A stretch of 6,501 nt of DNA from CBDCWA01 sp046048295 (lineage in GTDB: Bacteria > Pseudomonadota > Alphaproteobacteria > Rhizobiales > Hyphomicrobiaceae): positions 1-6,501 of the forward strand of contig JBJOGJ010000220.1 in the NCBI GenBank assembly GCA_046048295.1, given 5' to 3'. This document shows positions 6,040 to 6,501 of the stretch, one piece after another (the stretch's first letter is position 1; each line of letters starts with the position of its first letter). A program made the position numbers and the translations under genes. Below the pieces are notes generated by a model, which searched no databases, was not told the DNA's origin, and saw only the letters and a program-made list of their open reading frames with translations.

Positions 6040-6501
6040 TCAGTGGCCGCCGCGCTTCAAAGCCTCGATGCGGGCCTCAATGGGCGGGTGCGTCGAGAAC
6101 AGCGACATCAGCCCATGTGAAGGGCTGATGCCGGCGGTCTGGATCGACTTCGGCAGATCGCCGGTCTCGACCTTGCCAAGAGTGGCGAGCGCGCTGATCA
6201 TGCTGTTCGGCTGGCCCATGTAAGCCGCCGCGCCCGCATCGGCCCGGAACTCGCGCTGGCGCGAGAACCACGCGACGATGACGGAAGCGAGGATGCCGAA
6301 CACGATCTGGCATACGAGCGAAGTCACGAAGTAACCGATGCCCTGGCCGTCGCCGTCCTTGTTGAGCTGTTTGTCGACGAGATAGCCGACAATGCGCGAC
6401 AGGAAGACGACGAAGGTGTTCACGACGCCCTGGACGAGAGCCATCGTGACCATGTCGCCGTTGGCAACGTGAGCCACCTCGTGGGCGAGGACGGCTTCAA
6501 C
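6040..6501 (-). CDS. htpX: HtpX-family membrane zinc metalloprotease, C-terminal part, cut by window edge
   Basis: The frame enters from the right edge and ends at 6040; 153 codons are visible, so about half of a normal HtpX (around 290 residues) is present. The missing N-terminal part would contain the first two membrane helices. Visible residues 7-11 are HEVAH, the HExxH zinc site (positions 6469-6483), followed by VANGDMVTMALVQGVVNTFVVFLSR, a strongly conserved HtpX stretch. A hydrophobic segment covers about 56-79. Glu84 in SRQREFRADAGAA is the expected third zinc ligand. The C-terminus STHPPIEARIEAL is also typical. HtpX degrades damaged or misfolded inner-membrane proteins, alongside FtsH. 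The GTG at 6475-6477 is not a start, because the reading frame and the conserved motif continue upstream through the window edge. It is convergent with creD. Confidence 0.95.
   Translation of the reverse strand, partial: VEAVLAHEVAHVANGDMVTMALVQGVVNTFVVFLSRIVGYLVDKQLNKDGDGQGIGYFVTSLVCQIVFGILASVIVAWFSRQREFRADAGAAAYMGQPNSMISALATLGKVETGDLPKSIQTAGISPSHGLMSLFSTHPPIEARIEALKRGGH

Overview
This is a GC-rich, densely coded bacterial window. It fits an alphaproteobacterium, perhaps a sphingomonad-like one. The basis is GC-rich codon use, a stand-alone creD beside htpX, and a short GGGAGAGGGG-type palindrome between genes. No rRNA or other taxonomic marker is present, so this placement is inference.

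Layout. Positions 1-159 hold no supported gene. A minus-strand gene (160-756) encodes a small secreted protein of unknown function. A 347-base gap (757-1103) separates it from a rightward group. That group starts with an isochorismatase-fold cysteine hydrolase of the N-carbamoylsarcosine/maleamate amidohydrolase type (1104-1814). It continues with a DASS/SLC13-family anion transporter (about 1954-3420) and a zinc-independent quinone-oxidoreductase-like MDR enzyme (3567-4490). creD, an inner-membrane protein gene with a GTG start, follows (4641-5987). A strong hairpin (5996-6029) separates it from the convergent htpX, whose 3' part (HEVAH to the stop) fills the right edge on the minus strand (6040-6501, cut by the window end).

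How the genes may work together. The hydrolase and the transporter are co-directional and 139 bases apart. They could form a small uptake-plus-deamidation unit, since amidohydrolases of this type release carboxylates or dicarboxylates and DASS carriers move such anions; this is inference. The MDR enzyme has its own good ribosome binding site and no obvious functional tie to them. CreD and HtpX are both envelope-associated proteins, but they are convergent and so not in one operon.

No phage, insertion sequence, CRISPR array, tRNA, toxin-antitoxin or defence module was seen. I did not find a clearly new system. The most interesting signals are small: a cluster of TTGC/GCAA dyads just before creD; a near-identical 14-mer upstream of both the hydrolase and creD at similar distances from their starts; and an 18-codon ORF whose stop overlaps the transporter start as ATGA.
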